A DNA stretch of 64,000 nt from Bacillota bacterium (GTDB taxonomy: Bacteria > Bacillota > Clostridia > Lachnospirales > Lachnospiraceae). Under the pieces are notes generated by a model. It saw nothing but the letters and a program-made list of their open reading frames with translations. It made no database searches and was not told the DNA's origin. Both the position numbers and the translations under genes were made by a program. Where the stretch lies: assembly GCA_023421075.1 (NCBI GenBank), contig JAEZUM010000024.1:1-64000 (forward strand), written 5' to 3'. Positions 6,923 to 14,937 of the stretch are shown in pieces (the stretch's first letter is position 1; the number at the start of each line of letters is the position of its first letter).

Positions 6923-8911
6923 ATGAAGAGTAATATTGAGGAAAGACCGGTTTTTCCGAAGAGAGTAGTAATCACAGCCGGGATGCCATATGGCAATAAG
7001 GAGCTTCATTTTGGACACATCGGAGGAGTATTTATTCATGCAGACGTATTTGCCAGATTCCTGCGGGATCGAATTGGAGCGGAGAATGTGATTTTCGTAT
7101 CAGGAACGGATTGTTACGGATCTCCGATACTGGAAAGCTATCGGAAGCTTCAGGAACAGTCCGGCGCTGGTATATCAATCGAAGACTATGTGATGATGAA
7201 CCATCAGAAACAGAAGGAAGCACTTGATCAGTACCAGATTAGCTTAAATCTATACGGTGCCTCTGCTTTTGGGCTAAGCGGAGAGATTCATGACCACGTC
7301 TCGGAAGAGATATTTGAAGCTCTTTATCAGAAGGGATACCTAAAGAAATCCTCCACACCACAGTTCTATGATCCGGAATTCGGGGTGCTGTTGAACGGAC
7401 GCCAGGTCATTGGACAGTGTCCCATTCAAGGTTGTTCCTCCGATAAAGGATATGCGGACGAATGCTCCCTCGGACATCAATATATGCCAAGTGAATTGAT
7501 CAATCCGAAGAGCACCTTATCCGGTAAGACTCCGGAGGTAAGACAGGTGACCAATTGGTATTTTTGTCTGGAGGAATTCGGAGAGCTTCTTACACATTAT
7601 ATCAAGTATCTTCGAACAGAGACCAATGCGCGGAAATATCAGTTAAGTGCTATGGAGGAATTCTTGAAGAAGCCATTAATCTATATCAAGAAAAACCAGC
7701 TGGAGCAATTGGAGACAATACGAGAAAATTTACCAAAGCATACACTGATTGAGGAGAAGAATAAAGCTTCATTTACATTGGAATTTGATTCATTAAAGGA
7801 GAGAGAGGATGCAGAAGGTCTCCTTAGCGAGTATGGGATCTATTATCGGACCGGCAAGACCTTGGTTCCTTTTCGTCTTACCGGTAATATTGAGTGGGGT
7901 GTTAAGGTCCCGGAGAAGGATGGACTGGATCAGTTGACCTTCTGGGTATGGCCTGAATCCTTATGGGCACCGATCTCCTTTACCCGTACTTACCTGAAAC
8001 AGATTCATAAGGAAGAAGCGGAGTGGAAAATGTGGTGGTGTTCGGAGGAAGCCAAGGTCTATCAGTTCATTGGGGAAGACAATATCTATTTCTATGGACT
8101 GGCAGAGATGGCGATGTTCATGGCATTACAGTCGGATCAGCCTGGTATCACACCCGGGGAAGGAGAACTGACACTGCCACATCTGATTGCCAATAATCAT
8201 GTTTTGTTCATGGATAAGAAGGCTAGTTCAAGCTCTGACATAAAGCCTCCCATGGCTAAGGAGCTGTTGGATTATTATACGCCGGAACAGCTTAGAATGC
8301 ATTTCTTAAGCTTGGGTCTGGATACGAAGAGTGTCAGCTTTATGCCACAGGTCTATATGCCGGAGAAGGAGGGGCAGGATACGGTACGAAAGGAAGGCAA
8401 CCTGCTTACCAATGTATATAATCGACTGGTACGATCTTGTTTCTATACGGCACAGAAATATTATGGTTCAAAAATTCCGGAGGGAAGCATTCGTGATTCC
8501 ATCCTGAGTGAAGCAAGAAAAACCATTCTGACCTATGAACGTTATATGTACAACCATGAATTTCATCGCGTCACAGAGGTACTTGACAGCTATATCCGAT
8601 CGATGAATAAGTATTGGGTGAATAATATTCGAACCGCTGAGACGAATGAGGATGATGCTCTTCGAAGTCAGGTTCTTATCGATACTCTGCATGCAGTCCG
8701 TACGATCGCAAGCCTTCTCCATCCAATAGCACCGGTCGGATGTGAGATGATTCGTGAGTATCTTAATGTAGGGAAAGAAATCTGGAGCTGGGAGAATATC
8801 TTTGCTACACTGGAGGAGTTAATCGTAAATAAGGATAATCATCGATTGAAATTCCTGGAACCGCGAGTGGATTTCTTTCAGAAGCATGAATCACAATTAG
8901 AGGCTAATTAA
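6923..8911 (+). CDS. MetRS-like class I aminoacyl-tRNA synthetase paralog
   Basis: Class I synthetase catalytic domain of the MetG family: HIGH-type motif HFGHI (residues 29-33) after GMPYGNKEL, the GTDCYGSPI segment, a zinc-knuckle-like region with CPIQGC and CSLGH, ELINP, and the anticodon-binding helical domain near the end (LLTNVYNRLVRSCFYTAQKYY). Odd points: the KMSKS loop is degenerate (DKKASSSSD, about 431-439, lacking the second Lys), a long extra segment of about 90 residues is inserted after the knuckle, and there is no C-terminal tRNA-binding domain. ATG 6923 is preferred to 6917 because GGAG lies at proper distance. Controlled by the T-box upstream. It could be a true MetRS, a divergent paralog or a synthetase with another substrate. 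Confidence 0.8.
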   Translation: MKSNIEERPVFPKRVVITAGMPYGNKELHFGHIGGVFIHADVFARFLRDRIGAENVIFVSGTDCYGSPILESYRKLQEQSGAGISIEDYVMMNHQKQKEALDQYQISLNLYGASAFGLSGEIHDHVSEEIFEALYQKGYLKKSSTPQFYDPEFGVLLNGRQVIGQCPIQGCSSDKGYADECSLGHQYMPSELINPKSTLSGKTPEVRQVTNWYFCLEEFGELLTHYIKYLRTETNARKYQLSAMEEFLKKPLIYIKKNQLEQLETIRENLPKHTLIEEKNKASFTLEFDSLKEREDAEGLLSEYGIYYRTGKTLVPFRLTGNIEWGVKVPEKDGLDQLTFWVWPESLWAPISFTRTYLKQIHKEEAEWKMWWCSEEAKVYQFIGEDNIYFYGLAEMAMFMALQSDQPGITPGEGELTLPHLIANNHVLFMDKKASSSSDIKPPMAKELLDYYTPEQLRMHFLSLGLDTKSVSFMPQVYMPEKEGQDTVRKEGNLLTNVYNRLVRSCFYTAQKYYGSKIPEGSIRDSILSEARKTILTYERYMYNHEFHRVTEVLDSYIRSMNKYWVNNIRTAETNEDDALRSQVLIDTLHAVRTIASLLHPIAPVGCEMIREYLNVGKEIWSWENIFATLEELIVNKDNHRLKFLEPRVDFFQKHESQLEAN

Positions 8912-8916
8912 ACTAA

Positions 8917-9090
8917 CATCATATATTTATTGAAAATGTATCCATTCAGGTTGGAGAAAACTTCTCAGTATTTCATTATCAGAAGGTAGTAGAAGCGTTT
9001 CTTAAACGGAAGGCTTTGTGTGATCCATTGGCTGACGGTGAGGTTACCTTGTTCTATCTACCCGGCAGACTTAGTCTGGCAGAAGGATAG
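8917..9090 (+). pseudogene. Open reading stretch without start codon (possible gene remnant)
   Basis: Right after the synthetase stop, 57 sense codons run from a TAA at 8914 to TAG at 9088, with protein-like composition (e.g. VVEAFLKRKALCDPLADGEV, then TLFYLPGRLSLAEG). No ATG, GTG or TTG with a ribosome binding site opens it, so it looks like the tail of a decayed gene. The family is not recognised. The rest of the gap to 9381 holds a hairpin and a direct-repeat promoter. Confidence 0.3.
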
Positions 9091-9112
9091 CTTCATTATA
9101 ACAAAATCATGT

Positions 9113-9174
9113 AAGGGCTTTATTCTTCCGCCAGCTTATCCGAAGATAAGTTATACGGAAGCATAAGGTCCTTT
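9113..9174 (+). other. Large imperfect hairpin
   Basis: AAGG...CTTCCG...CTTATC pairs with GATAAG...CGGAAG...CCTT around a CGAA loop (about 9113-9174). It has no clean T run. It ends where the direct-repeat promoter begins; it may be an old terminator or a regulatory structure. Confidence 0.4.
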
Positions 9175-9204
9175 AAAGTTATTTTAAGGTTATGATGCTA
9201 AGAT
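9172..9204 (+). promoter_or_regulatory. Direct-repeat response-regulator site and promoter
   Basis: TTTAAAGTT (9172-9180) and TTTAAGGTT (9183-9191) form a head-to-tail repeat with 11-base period. Seven bases later comes TAAGAT (9199-9204) as -10. The layout, with the repeat replacing the -35, is typical of OmpR/PhoP-family activation. The same arrangement occurs at 11527-11559. Confidence 0.6.
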
Positions 9205-9381
9205 AGTCGTGTGAAAGAATTCGTTCCGTCACAGGGTTTTATGACAATTATAAGGAATGGATTTCATCCTATACGCATGTTTATTTGATATTTCGACATC
9301 GTTGGGTTATTATAAGAATAGGAAATATATTAATATTGTATTACGCAATAGGAAGAGTTCATTTTTTCAGGAGGTTACATT

Positions 9382-10056
9382 ATGAGAATATTATTGGCCG
9401 AAGATGAGAAGGAAATGTCCAACGCTCTGGTGGCAATATTAAAACATAATAATTATTCTGTTGATGCGGTTTATGATGGTGCGGATGCATTGGACTACGG
9501 CTTGTCAGAAAATTATGATATTATAATTCTTGATATTATGATGCCGAAGAAAAATGGGCTCGAGGTGTTGGCAGAGCTTCGAGAAAAAGGGATACATACC
9601 CCGATTCTAATGCTGACAGCGAAGTCACAGATTGAAGATCGAATAAAAGGCCTGGATACAGGAGCCGATGATTACCTCAGTAAACCCTTTGCCATGGGAG
9701 AATTACTGGCTAGAGTTCGAGCTATGTCACGGAGAAAAGCGGAATTTACTCCGAACCTAATCCAGCTCGGGAATATCAGTTTGAATAAAGAGAATTATGT
9801 ATTGTCCAGTGGAGCTTCCACAATCCGGTTAAGCAATAAAGAATTTCAGATGCTGGAAATGCTGATGAACAATCCGAAACGATTGATTTCTACGGAGCAA
9901 TTCATGGAACGGATCTGGGGTTATGATGCGGAAGCCGAGATTAATGTAGTTTGGGTGTATATCTCGTATCTAAGGAAAAAGCTGGAGTCCCTGGGTGCTA
10001 CTGTAAAGCTGAAGGCTGTTCGCGGGGTTGGTTATACACTGGAGGAGAACGAATGA
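9382..10056 (+). CDS. OmpR-family response regulator
   Basis: DNA-binding response regulator of 224 residues. The receiver domain (about 1-115) has acidic residues near the N-terminus (AEDE), phospho-acceptor Asp51 (IIILDIMMPKKNG) and Lys101 (YLSKPF). The C-terminal winged helix (about 125-222) ends RGVGYTLEENE. AGGAGGT precedes ATG 9382. Its stop overlaps the start of the kinase gene (ATGA), so the two are translationally coupled. The 11-base direct repeats upstream of itself and of the polyphosphate-polymerase operon are its likely binding sites (inference). Confidence 0.96.
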   Translation: MRILLAEDEKEMSNALVAILKHNNYSVDAVYDGADALDYGLSENYDIIILDIMMPKKNGLEVLAELREKGIHTPILMLTAKSQIEDRIKGLDTGADDYLSKPFAMGELLARVRAMSRRKAEFTPNLIQLGNISLNKENYVLSSGASTIRLSNKEFQMLEMLMNNPKRLISTEQFMERIWGYDAEAEINVVWVYISYLRKKLESLGATVKLKAVRGVGYTLEENE

Positions 10057-11282
10057 TTAATAAGTTAAAGCGAAAATTTATCATGATTACAATGAGCTCC
10101 TTATGTCTTGTGTTAATACTTTTAGTTGGCACCATTAACATCATGAACTTCAATCAAACCAACAAGACTGCAGAGGAGACGCTACGTATATTATCGGAAA
10201 ATAAAGGTGTGTTTCCTGATTTTAAACGGGGACTGGAGCCTCCGAGAGACAAACGACCCGGCTTCGAGATCAATGAAGAGACAAGATTTCAGACTAGGTA
10301 TTTTATTGTTAAACTGGGCGAAGACGGTTCGATCACAGCAATTGATACAAGTCATATCTCAGCAGTATCCTCCTCTGATGCACTGGAATATGCCGATGAT
10401 GTCATGGCCTCAGCCAAAATCAGTGGATATTCCGGCTTTTATAAATACAAATTGGTAGAGACCACGGATGGTTCCATGCTTATCTTTCTGGATTGTCGGA
10501 AAGAGCTTCAGATGGTGCTCTATTTTCTCTTAACCTCCGGTGCAGTGGCGCTAGGAACACTCCTACTGGTATTTATCCTGGTATCGGTATTCTCCAAGCG
10601 AGCAATTAATCCGATCATTAATAATATGGAGAAGCAGAGACAGTTTATTACCGATGCAGGGCATGAAATCAAGACACCCTTAGCAATCATTTCTGCCAAT
10701 GCAGATGTTCTGGAGCTAACCCATGGTGAGAGCGAATGGATAATGAGTATTCGTAATCAGACCTCACGGCTGGATAAGCTGGTGAAGAACCTTTTGACTC
10801 TTTCCAGAATGGAGGAGGATAATATAGAGCTCTCTTACCATGAGTTTAATTTGAGCGGCTGTGTGGATACGATTGCAAGATCCTTTCTGGCTGTCGCGGA
10901 GAGTCAGAATAAGAAGCTGACCCTTGATATTCAACCGGATATCCTCTTTCAAGGGGATGAAGGCTGCTTTGAACAATTGGTTTCCACCTTGCTTGATAAT
11001 GCTATGAAGTATTCGAACGATTGTGGTGAAATATCAGTTTATTTATCCACCCATAAGAAGAATGTGAAGCTTCAGGTTCGTAATACCGTCGAGAATCTAG
11101 ATCATAAGAATCTGGATCGTCTCTTTGATCGTTTCTACCGTGCGGATGAATCAAGATCGCGGGAAACCGGCGGTTACGGCATCGGATTATCAATCGCAAA
11201 ATCCATCGTGGAAGCACATCATGGTAAAATCACTGCTACCGGTGAGGATGGTAGAACCATTTGCTTTACCGTGACTCTATAA
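10053..11282 (+). CDS. Sensor histidine kinase
   Basis: Partner kinase of the preceding regulator. ATG 10053 (MINKLKRKFIM) overlaps the regulator stop and has GGAGGAG upstream; an upstream in-frame extension is ignored. The 409 residues comprise TM1 (about 10-32), an extracytoplasmic sensor loop, TM2 (about 160-190), and the HisKA domain with phospho-acceptor His204 (DAGHEIKTPLAII). The ATPase domain follows, with N box LLDNAMKYS, DRFYRADESRSRETGG and GYGIGLSIAKSI. The sensed signal cannot be read from sequence. A terminator lies about 125 bases downstream. Confidence 0.95.
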   Translation: MINKLKRKFIMITMSSLCLVLILLVGTINIMNFNQTNKTAEETLRILSENKGVFPDFKRGLEPPRDKRPGFEINEETRFQTRYFIVKLGEDGSITAIDTSHISAVSSSDALEYADDVMASAKISGYSGFYKYKLVETTDGSMLIFLDCRKELQMVLYFLLTSGAVALGTLLLVFILVSVFSKRAINPIINNMEKQRQFITDAGHEIKTPLAIISANADVLELTHGESEWIMSIRNQTSRLDKLVKNLLTLSRMEEDNIELSYHEFNLSGCVDTIARSFLAVAESQNKKLTLDIQPDILFQGDEGCFEQLVSTLLDNAMKYSNDCGEISVYLSTHKKNVKLQVRNTVENLDHKNLDRLFDRFYRADESRSRETGGYGIGLSIAKSIVEAHHGKITATGEDGRTICFTVTL

Positions 11283-11302
11283 AACAGATATAAAGGTATT
11301 AA

Positions 11303-11358
11303 CATAAAGTCAAAATCATAAAGTCAAAATCATAAAGTCAAAATCAAAAAGTCTTAAT
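11303..11358. repeat. 14-bp tandem repeat, four units
   Basis: Three identical units CATAAAGTCAAAAT (11303-11344) and one diverged unit (11345-11358) directly follow the kinase gene. Non-coding. No known element recognised. Confidence 0.85.
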
Positions 11359-11405
11359 CATAAAACAGCGAGAGTAAGAAGTATAAGGGATATCAAGTAA
11401 TTTAG

Positions 11406-11436
11406 GACATCGGAGCAGAATCCGATGTCTTTTTTT
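11406..11436 (+). terminator. Terminator after the two-component genes
   Basis: GACATCGGA (11406-11414) pairs perfectly with TCCGATGTC (11421-11429), loop GCAGAA, then seven T. Confidence 0.92.
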
Positions 11437-11503
11437 GCACCAACATATTCATTGATAAAAAAAGGTTAATTCAGTTTCCGGCTGTCTGCGTCCCCGTACT
11501 AAA

Positions 11504-11559
11504 ATTAAAGTAATTTTTAGGTAGATTTTAAAGTTCATTTAAAGTTGAGCTTATACAAT
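11504..11559 (+). promoter_or_regulatory. Direct-repeat promoter of the VTC/DUF4956/DUF4353 operon
   Basis: TTTAAAGTT occurs at 11527-11535 and again at 11538-11546 (11-base period). Two weaker copies lie upstream near 11505 and 11515. Exactly seven bases after the last repeat is TACAAT (11554-11559). This matches the promoter before the response-regulator gene in repeat sequence, period and distance to the -10. Confidence 0.68.
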
Positions 11560-11609
11560 AAAAACATAAGATAACGAATGGATTTGAAGAAAAAGTTAAG
11601 GAGGTTAAA

Positions 11610-12344
11610 ATGGGTCAAGCAGAAGGAACCTTTAAACGTTATGAGAAGAAGTATTTAGTGAATGAAATGAAATATCGGCAGCTTCGTCAATGCCTGAAGG
11701 ATAAAATGACCATAGATGAATACGGAGAGGCGGATATCTGTAATATCTACTTTGATACACCGTCCTATCTTCTGATCCGCAATTCACTGGAAAAGCCGGT
11801 TTATAAGGAAAAGCTTAGGCTACGAAGCTATGGAACTCCGATGGAAGGTGATAGGGTATATATCGAGCTGAAGAAGAAGTACAAGGGGATCGTATATAAG
11901 AGACGGGTTAAGTTGGAGCTTAGTGAGGCGGAGCAGTACCTCTATTACAATAAGCCTATGAATCAGCCCACTCAGATAACCAAGGAAATAGACTGGTTCA
12001 TTCATTTCTACCGGGATATCAGACCGGCAATGTACATTAGTTATCAAAGAATTGCCATGTATGGTATGGAGACGCCGGAGCTTAGAATAACCTTTGACCG
12101 TAATATTCTATGGAGAGATACGGACTTATGGTTGGAATATGGTTCTTTCGGAAATCAGCTTCTGGAGGAAGAAGAACGGTTGATGGAGATAAAAATACCG
12201 GGAGCAATGCCAATCTGGTTATCCCATATGCTTGATGAATTAGAAATCTATCCGGTATCCTTTTCAAAATACGGAAAGGGTTATCAGGAGTCATTAACGA
12301 AGACCAATAACGAGATAATTAAAGGAGAAATATTATATGCTTAA
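11610..12344 (+). CDS. VTC-type polyphosphate polymerase domain protein
   Basis: The 244-residue product resembles the CYTH-like tunnel fold of VTC4-type polyphosphate polymerases: FKRYEKKYLVN at the N-terminus, then IYFDTPSY, YKEKLRLRSYG, VYIELKKKYKGIVYKRRV and a late LMEIKIPG, giving the basic and acidic tunnel residues expected for nucleotide/polyphosphate binding. Predicted cytoplasmic or membrane-associated. It overlaps the DUF4956 gene by 8 bases; this pair is a recurring bacterial combination. Whether it makes polyphosphate or handles another polyanion is not known. AAGGAGGT precedes ATG 11610. Confidence 0.87.
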   Translation: MGQAEGTFKRYEKKYLVNEMKYRQLRQCLKDKMTIDEYGEADICNIYFDTPSYLLIRNSLEKPVYKEKLRLRSYGTPMEGDRVYIELKKKYKGIVYKRRVKLELSEAEQYLYYNKPMNQPTQITKEIDWFIHFYRDIRPAMYISYQRIAMYGMETPELRITFDRNILWRDTDLWLEYGSFGNQLLEEEERLMEIKIPGAMPIWLSHMLDELEIYPVSFSKYGKGYQESLTKTNNEIIKGEILYA

Positions 12345-13002
12345 TACAATATTAACGGATACCTTATCCATCAATTCCTTTCTGATCTGCATTCTCTGTT
12401 CCCTGGTTCTGGGAGCTCTGCTTGCAACAGTACACAACCATTTTAATAACAGCAGTAAGGGCTTTGTTATTACGATTGCTTTATTACCTGCCATTGTACA
12501 GATGGTTATCATGCTGGTGAATGGTAATCTTGGAACCGGAGTAGCGGTCATGGGTGCGTTCAGTTTGGTACGCTTTCGGTCTGTACCAGGTAATGCAAAG
12601 GAAATCAACAGCATTTTCTTAGCCATGGCGGTCGGTCTGGCTACAGGAACCGGATATATCGCTGCAGCAGTCTTGTTTGTTCTTATTATCGGTGGTGCGA
12701 GTGTAATCTATAACGCTACCGGCTTTGGAGAACCAAGACAAAGGGAAAAGGAATTAAAGATAACCATACCCGAAGGTCTGGATTATATTGGTGTCTTTGA
12801 TGATTTATTCCAGACATATACCTCGAAAAGTGAGCTGGTGAAGGCAAAGACAGCCAATATGGGTAGCCTCTATAAGCTGGAATACCGAATTAAGATGAAA
12901 AATCCTTCTGAGGAAAAGCAGTTTATTGATGATCTGCGCTGTAGGAACGGTAACCTTGAGATCATCTGTGGAAGAGTTGCTGTAGGCAGTGATGAATTAT
13001 AA
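12337..13002 (+). CDS. DUF4956 membrane protein
   Basis: Integral membrane protein of 221 residues. Four hydrophobic segments fill about residues 10-130 (e.g. SFLICILCSLVLGALLATV; GFVITIALLPAIVQMVIMLV; SIFLAMAVGLATGTGYIAA; VLFVLIIGGASVIY), followed by a soluble C-terminal domain ending in ICGRVAVGSDEL. The VNGNLGTGVAVMGAFSLVRFRS loop region is characteristic of the family. The start overlaps the previous stop, so translation is coupled. It is probably the membrane partner of the VTC-domain protein. Confidence 0.86.
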   Translation: MLNTILTDTLSINSFLICILCSLVLGALLATVHNHFNNSSKGFVITIALLPAIVQMVIMLVNGNLGTGVAVMGAFSLVRFRSVPGNAKEINSIFLAMAVGLATGTGYIAAAVLFVLIIGGASVIYNATGFGEPRQREKELKITIPEGLDYIGVFDDLFQTYTSKSELVKAKTANMGSLYKLEYRIKMKNPSEEKQFIDDLRCRNGNLEIICGRVAVGSDEL

Positions 13003-13030
13003 ATTAGAATTAAGAAAGAGAGGAAACTAT

Positions 13031-14746
13031 ATGAAGAAGAAAATAATGAGTATTATATCACTCGTATTAATCGTGACAATGCTATTAATGGGTTGTAAAA
13101 CAGCTACTGAGGAGGCACAAACTGGAACTACGTCAACCGATAATCAGAGTGCTACGACGGAAGTGATTACAATTGGTTCGTCTGAGGTAGTCGTAGATAC
13201 CGAATTTACCGCGAATGACCTTGAAGTCGGCTATGAGGAAGCAACTGCAACAAAGATTATCCTAAATGGTAATGGTATCGCCGTATCCGGTGATGGTGCA
13301 TCTGCAACAGATAATGTTCTTACCATTACACAGGAAGGCAGCTATATCCTGGAGGGAAGTCTGAACGATGGACAGATTATCGTTGATGCAGGTGATAACG
13401 ATAAGGTACAATTAATTCTAAATGGGGTAGCAATTACCTGCCTATCCAATGCTCCGATCTATGTAAAGAATGCCGACAAGGTATTCCTTACCTTAGCGGC
13501 AGGAACGGACAACAGTCTAATTGATGGTGCCCAATATATCCAAACGGATGAGAATGAGGTTGACGGAGTCATCTACAGTAAAGCGGATCTGACCTTGAAT
13601 GGTTCCGGTTCCTTGTCTATAACCGGTAATTATAAGCATGGCATTGTATCGAAGGATGAGTTGGTCATCACAGGAGGCATTTATAATATCACAACGGTTA
13701 AGGATGCAATCAACGGGAAGGATTGTGTCAAGATTAAGGACGGCGTGTTCACCTTAAGCTCTGAGACAGGAGATGGAATTCAATCGAAGAATAGTGATGA
13801 TTCAACCAAAGGGTATGTTTACATTAGCGGAGGCACGATTGATATCCTTCAAAGCGAAGAAGGAATAGAAGGTACGGCAATCATTATTGAAGATGGTGTT
13901 ATTACAATTAATGCTACGGATGACGGCTTTAATGCAGCCAGTGGAAGCACTGACACCAACGAGAATACAACACTGCCTAATCAGGGAACAGTACCCTCAG
14001 CGGATACCATGAGTAGCCAGGAAAATGATAATACAATAGTATCTAATATTGTTGTTACAGAGAGTATGGAAACAGAAGTGTCTGCTTTAAGCTCTGCTAC
14101 TACAGACACCTCTGCGGATGACTCTAACATAGCAAGAGGTCCGGGTGGAGCGAGACGTGGTGGAGCGGCGCCGGATGGTCAGGCACCGAATGGAGATTTC
14201 CCCGGTGGTATGGGAAAGGGAGGTTTTGGTGGAGGAGATGCTTTCGAAGTTGATGAAAACTGCTATATTCAAATCTCAGGAGGTACGATTACAGTGAATG
14301 CTCAGGGGGATGGAATTGATTCCAACGGATCTCTTTATATCTCGGGTGGCACGATCTATGTAAATGGTCCGACCGAAAGCATGAACGGTAGTATTGATTA
14401 CACCGGCACAGGTGAGATCACCGGAGGTATCGTTATCGCTGCGGGTAGCGCTGGAATGGCACAAGGCTTTGGTGAATCCTCCACCCAATATTCTATATTG
14501 TACAATCTGAATACCAGTGCAAAAGCCAATGATACGATTACACTGACCGATGAGAAGGGAAAGGAAATTGTTCAATTTACACCAAGCAAACAATATCAGT
14601 CTGTTGTAATCAGTACACCGGAACTAGTCCAAGGAGAAACCTATACCTTAACCTGTGGCGATCAAACAACAGAGATCACCTTAACCTCAATCATTACCAG
14701 CAATGGTCAGAGTGGGTGGATGGGTCAAAGAGAAATGGGTCGCTAA
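13031..14746 (+). CDS. DUF4353 carbohydrate-binding-domain lipoprotein
   Basis: Secreted lipoprotein of 571 residues. The start is placed at MKKKIMSIISL (13031), with GAGAGG upstream; lipobox LLMGC puts the lipidated Cys at position 22. The body has repeated beta-helix-like motifs (GDGIQSKNSDD, YISGGTIDI, GDGIDSNGSLYISGGT) of the DUF4353 / 'carbohydrate-binding domain-containing' family, often linked to CotH, VTC and DUF4956 genes. A Gly/Pro/Arg-rich low-complexity insert lies at about residues 365-405. It lies 28 bases after DUF4956 in the same operon. Ligand unknown. Confidence 0.85.
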   Translation: MKKKIMSIISLVLIVTMLLMGCKTATEEAQTGTTSTDNQSATTEVITIGSSEVVVDTEFTANDLEVGYEEATATKIILNGNGIAVSGDGASATDNVLTITQEGSYILEGSLNDGQIIVDAGDNDKVQLILNGVAITCLSNAPIYVKNADKVFLTLAAGTDNSLIDGAQYIQTDENEVDGVIYSKADLTLNGSGSLSITGNYKHGIVSKDELVITGGIYNITTVKDAINGKDCVKIKDGVFTLSSETGDGIQSKNSDDSTKGYVYISGGTIDILQSEEGIEGTAIIIEDGVITINATDDGFNAASGSTDTNENTTLPNQGTVPSADTMSSQENDNTIVSNIVVTESMETEVSALSSATTDTSADDSNIARGPGGARRGGAAPDGQAPNGDFPGGMGKGGFGGGDAFEVDENCYIQISGGTITVNAQGDGIDSNGSLYISGGTIYVNGPTESMNGSIDYTGTGEITGGIVIAAGSAGMAQGFGESSTQYSILYNLNTSAKANDTITLTDEKGKEIVQFTPSKQYQSVVISTPELVQGETYTLTCGDQTTEITLTSIITSNGQSGWMGQREMGR

Positions 14747-14842
14747 GAGGTCTGCCCTCCAATGTTTTGTCGAAATAAAAGAGATAACCGCGAACCATGC
14801 GTTATTTTCTGGTGAATTAGTCCTGATTTACACGATGGGTAT

Positions 14843-14872
14843 TTGTCAAAAAATAGGTTCTTGTGCTATAAT
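14843..14872 (+). promoter_or_regulatory. Promoter of the hybrid kinase gene
   Basis: TTGTCA (14843-14848), 18-base spacer, and an extended TGCTATAAT -10 (TATAAT at 14867-14872), about 65 bases before the start codon. Confidence 0.7.
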
Positions 14873-14937
14873 AATACAAAACATGGAATATAATGGCATT
14901 ATTTGTGGATAATACATTAATGGAGGGCAGATGTTTT

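Noticed and set aside
11303..11358. Short tandem repeat as a CRISPR array
   Set aside because: Units are 14 bp with no spacers and no cas genes in the window; the same holds for the 12-bp repeats at 62658-62753.
14703..14912. 69-codon frame overlapping the end of the DUF4353 gene
   Set aside because: Out-of-frame overlap without a ribosome binding site; no similarity recognised.
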